64,000 nucleotides of DNA, taken from Argentina anserina. Taxonomy: Eukaryota > Streptophyta > Magnoliopsida > Rosales > Rosaceae. The stretch lies in the NCBI RefSeq assembly GCF_933775445.1, contig NC_065876.1, forward strand, positions 17,298,001-17,362,000, given 5' to 3'. The notes under the pieces were generated by a model that saw nothing but the letters and a program-made list of their open reading frames with translations, ran no database searches and had not been told where the DNA came from. The position numbers and the translations under genes are program-made. This document shows, piece after piece, positions 61,346 to 64,000 of the stretch. Every line of letters begins with the position of its first letter. Position 1 is the stretch's first letter.

Positions 61346-62563
61346 TTAAACCTGAGAGTCATCAGCTTTCACAGAACTTGAGGGAATGGCGATCTTTGAA
61401 CCAGTTGGGCGACCCAAATGCCTGCTGATGAAATCACCAACCTTCAGGAGCTTGTCCAAATCCACATTGGTTTCCAGCCCAAGTTCACTGAGCATGTATA
61501 CTACATCTTCAGTGGCAACGTTACCGGAAGCTCCCTTAGCATATGGACACCCACCTAAACCTGCAACAGAGGAGTCGACTGTGCCAATGCCCATCTGAAG
61601 AGAGACCAGAATATTCGGAAGAGACTGCCCATAAGTGTCATGGAAATGAACAGCCAGCTTCTCAACTGGAACAACAGCCTTCACAGCTTCAAGCATTGGC
61701 ACAACAGTCCTTGGGTTACCAACTCCAGTCGTGTCGGCGAGAGAAATCTCAAAGCACCCCATGTCAAAGAGTTGTTTTGCTACATAAGCAACTTTTGATG
61801 GATGAATAGCTCCCTCTTCTGGACATCCAATGGCACAAGATACATACCCTCGAACAGGGATCGAAAGCTCCTTTGCAGCACGAGTAACAGCTCGGTAACG
61901 AATGAGGCTTTCTTCAATGGTACAATTGATGTTCACCTTTGAAAATGACTCGGAAGCTGATGCGAAAATCGCTACTTCCTTAGCACCAGCTGCAACTGCT
62001 GCTTCAAAGCCTTTCAGATTAGGTGTTAGAACAGGCAATGTAGCACCACCCTCAAGATTGCGCACCGCTTCCATTACATCCTTTGCATCTGCTAGCTGAG
62101 GAACCCATTTGGGTGAAACAAAACTCGTAGCCTCAACGACAGATAACCCAGAAGAAACCAGCCTCTGGATCAGCTCAATCTTTATAGCTGTAGATACTAT
62201 CTTCTTCTCATTTTGTAGGCCATCCCTTGGACCAACTTCTACTATCTTCACAAACTTTGGTAATCCTATTCCTTTCAGGAACCTACGTGTTGCATCTTTT
62301 TCATTGCAAATGGTCTTGAAGTTACATTCATCATCTGACAAGAACAATGATCCGAAACTACTTCTGAAAACCTTGTGATTTCTGCCAAAGCTGAAAGCCT
62401 CTTGGTTGAAGGAGAAGTAGTCACTTGCATACTCTTCATTGCAGCTATTGGATGTGCTACAACCTGTTCCTTGGTCAACATCATCTGATCTTCTTGACCT
62501 GCAAACACTAGAAGAGAATTTCTGAATCCTATCAAAAACAAGTGGCTTCTCCAAGCTTGACAT
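61346..62563 (-). CDS. HMGCL: Hydroxymethylglutaryl-CoA lyase, mitochondrial type, 405 aa
   Basis: A single open frame without introns. Start chosen at the ATG at 62561-62563 ([18 protein letters not shown]), which matches the N-terminus of plant HMGCL; the frame runs upstream to 62617 only from a GTG. Cleaves HMG-CoA to acetyl-CoA and acetoacetate in leucine catabolism. The catalytic TIM-barrel begins about residue 107 with [12 protein letters not shown] (Arg-Asp of the active site). It continues with [40 protein letters not shown] (metal-binding His pair) and the signature [19 protein letters not shown] with the active-site Cys. All key residues are present, so the enzyme should be active. 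The ~100-residue N-terminal extension is typical of plants. Absence of introns may indicate a retrocopy. It is transcribed toward bL21c. Confidence 0.9.
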   Translation of the reverse strand: MSSLEKPLVFDRIQKFSSSVCRSRRSDDVDQGTGCSTSNSCNEEYASDYFSFNQEAFSFGRNHKVFRSSFGSLFLSDDECNFKTICNEKDATRRFLKGIGLPKFVKIVEVGPRDGLQNEKKIVSTAIKIELIQRLVSSGLSVVEATSFVSPKWVPQLADAKDVMEAVRNLEGGATLPVLTPNLKGFEAAVAAGAKEVAIFASASESFSKVNINCTIEESLIRYRAVTRAAKELSIPVRGYVSCAIGCPEEGAIHPSKVAYVAKQLFDMGCFEISLADTTGVGNPRTVVPMLEAVKAVVPVEKLAVHFHDTYGQSLPNILVSLQMGIGTVDSSVAGLGGCPYAKGASGNVATEDVVYMLSELGLETNVDLDKLLKVGDFISRHLGRPTGSKIAIPSSSVKADDSQV

Positions 62564-62617
62564 GGTGCTGCAAGTAGATTGTGAAAGGCCAAACTGAAGT
62601 TCTCTGAGAAGAAGCAC

Positions 62618-64000
62618 CGTTTAGGGTTTCAGATCAAGAATCCCTGTAAGTTGGGAAGAACACGCTTAAGGAAGGTTGTATAAGGCCTTAACCTTTGTTA
62701 GGTGTGGCTGAAAACCTAATTTAAGAAGGAGAAGGAGGCGTAGGTAGATGGCAGGTTTACATTCTTTCACCTAAATTAGGTGGTCAAGTAATTATGTTTA
62801 CACAAGGAAATAGAGAGGGATGGGGAAAGGGTTGGTAGGTGTTTTGGGGTTGGTTTTACATTCTTGCACCTAACCCTGTGTTATGGGGGTAGTTTACACT
62901 TTAAATCAATCTATTCTCCTTAAATAAACTTTGATATGGGAAAGCTAGGTTAGGCACCTTGCCTTTCTCGTGTGGCGTACTTTGATCTTACGTAGCCATA
63001 TTATTGGTGAACGGTGATGGTTCAACTGCAAATGTATGGTGATTACTCCAGGATGTTGACCTTACTATTTTCCATCCACCACACATTCGAGTGGTATTCA
63101 GACTATCAGATCTTATGTTACATCAAGGATCTGCAGTATTGATGAGGCCAACTCCACTTAATGCTATAACCTCGTTTCCATTCTCTGAAACCAACAATTC
63201 AAACTAGGTTTCCTGGAGAAACTGCAGGAATATTAAGTCGTCTGAGTGATGTTTGCTACTTGCTGGGGCTGGTTGTGGGGTAGCTGACGAATAAGGTCCT
63301 TATCGATCATGTGGCTTGAGGGTTGGTACTCAATGTTCCGATTCACCAAAACTCCGGTGAAGGAATTTTGGGATGTTTAGAAGGATTTGTCTTAGAAGGA
63401 TTCTGCAAGTATCATATCTATGCAATATGCAGTTGTCTTAGTGAGAGGAGATTTTTCATATTGATACTAGTCCTATGTGTGACCAAATGGTTGAAACCAA
63501 AGCCCTTACAACAACCAACCCCTAACTAATCCAAATCAGAGGCAGACATAGATAAAGGACAAGTGTACTTCCATAGTTCCATCCATGAGTTCAACTCTGT
63601 AGAATGACCAATAGCAGCTATAGCATGAAGAATATCTCTTTCAAGAACTTTAATTTTTAAGGCATTGAGATTCTGCCATTAATGCTACCGACAAGAATTT
63701 TGGGATCCTCTCTGAGCACCAAAGCTTCAGCTACAACTCTGATTTTCTGGATGATTTAAGAATAGGTCATCTCGTCTACTTCAGAAAAGTCTGGAGCAGC
63801 TCGTTTATAAATTATAATGCAACAATAAACCATTGAAATTGGATTTTATAATATTATGGTCCGGAGGCTTCCATGTATGATAGAAATTGATCGGTAAATA
63901 GGGATTGTATTCTAGAGATTAGCATTCCAGTAGTTCGTAATCATTCTAGCAGCTGCAGAAATTATCGGAGTAGAAATCTTGTTGGGAAAAAACGAACACT
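62618..64000. other. Upstream region of HMGCL and intergenic DNA
   Basis: The first few hundred bases should hold the HMGCL promoter (minus strand); no clear TATA box was picked. No intact gene follows. The open frame at 63323-63529 has no recognisable domain. Confidence 0.45.
63670..63873 (-). pseudogene. Possible RNase H (RVT_3) remnant of a LINE-like element
   Basis: On the minus strand WKPPDHNIIKSNFNG (63829-63873), and in another frame VVAEALVLREDPKILVG (about 63686-63740), echo the W.PP...IK.N.DG and AEA.ALR.. blocks of plant non-LTR RNase H domains. Both are short, in different frames, with stops between them. Confidence 0.3.

Noticed and set aside
62564..62617. 18-residue upstream extension of HMG-CoA lyase
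   Set aside because: It begins at GTG; the ATG at 62563 fits the family's N-terminus.
1..64000. tRNA, rRNA or other structured RNA genes
   Set aside because: None was recognised by eye on either strand. A tRNAscan or Infernal run would be decisive.

Overview
Eukaryotic, plant nuclear DNA. The evidence is GT-AG introns, plant-type genes (an Alfin-like PHD protein, a chloroplast ribosomal protein, a CCR-like reductase cluster) and a dense load of plant transposons: hAT, Helitron, Ty3/gypsy including Athila, Ty1/copia and solo LTRs. It is a eudicot, and Rosaceae would fit, but nothing here proves the family. All exon coordinates come from reading splice sites and reading frames by eye, with no transcript data.

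Layout. 1-663: first three coding exons of a J-domain protein (DNAJC8 type, minus strand), running off the left edge. 716-4660: a 3.9 kb hAT transposon inserted 52 bp upstream of that gene's ATG, with a perfect 8-bp target duplication. 4669-17105: LTR-type repeats, a chromovirus-like Ty3/gypsy element split by a nested TG...CA element at 12080-14483, and a broken reductase fragment. 17106-25849: a 3'-truncated Athila-type element (minus strand) with its 5' LTR, tRNA-Asp-type primer site and a hAT MITE in its leader. 25850-27240: LTR fragments. 27618-29101: one intact four-exon CCR-like (CRL) reductase gene. 29384-31072: a hAT-like element containing a ~510-bp tandem repeat. 32284-36590: a plus-oriented LTR copy disrupted by a minus-oriented relative, giving a large inverted repeat. 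36623-43591: a broken CRL gene whose intron holds a ~5.4 kb Helitron with an RPA1-like gene. 44938-47968: an intact Alfin-like PHD gene. 49.4-57.3 kb: another large LTR repeat with a clean solo LTR nested in it, then copia remnants. 57391-61084: plastid ribosomal protein bL21c. 61346-62563: HMG-CoA lyase in one open frame, convergent with bL21c. 62.6-64 kb: no clear gene, and a faint RNase H remnant.

The intact host genes are unrelated housekeeping or regulatory genes: RNA processing/chaperone, phenylpropanoid-type reductase, chromatin reader, plastid translation, and leucine/ketone-body catabolism. The main story is how transposons have split, displaced and duplicated them. Four CRL pieces (16.5, 28, 37 and 43.5 kb) are best read as an old tandem array, with one intact member, one truncated copy welded to Athila, and one copy opened by a Helitron.
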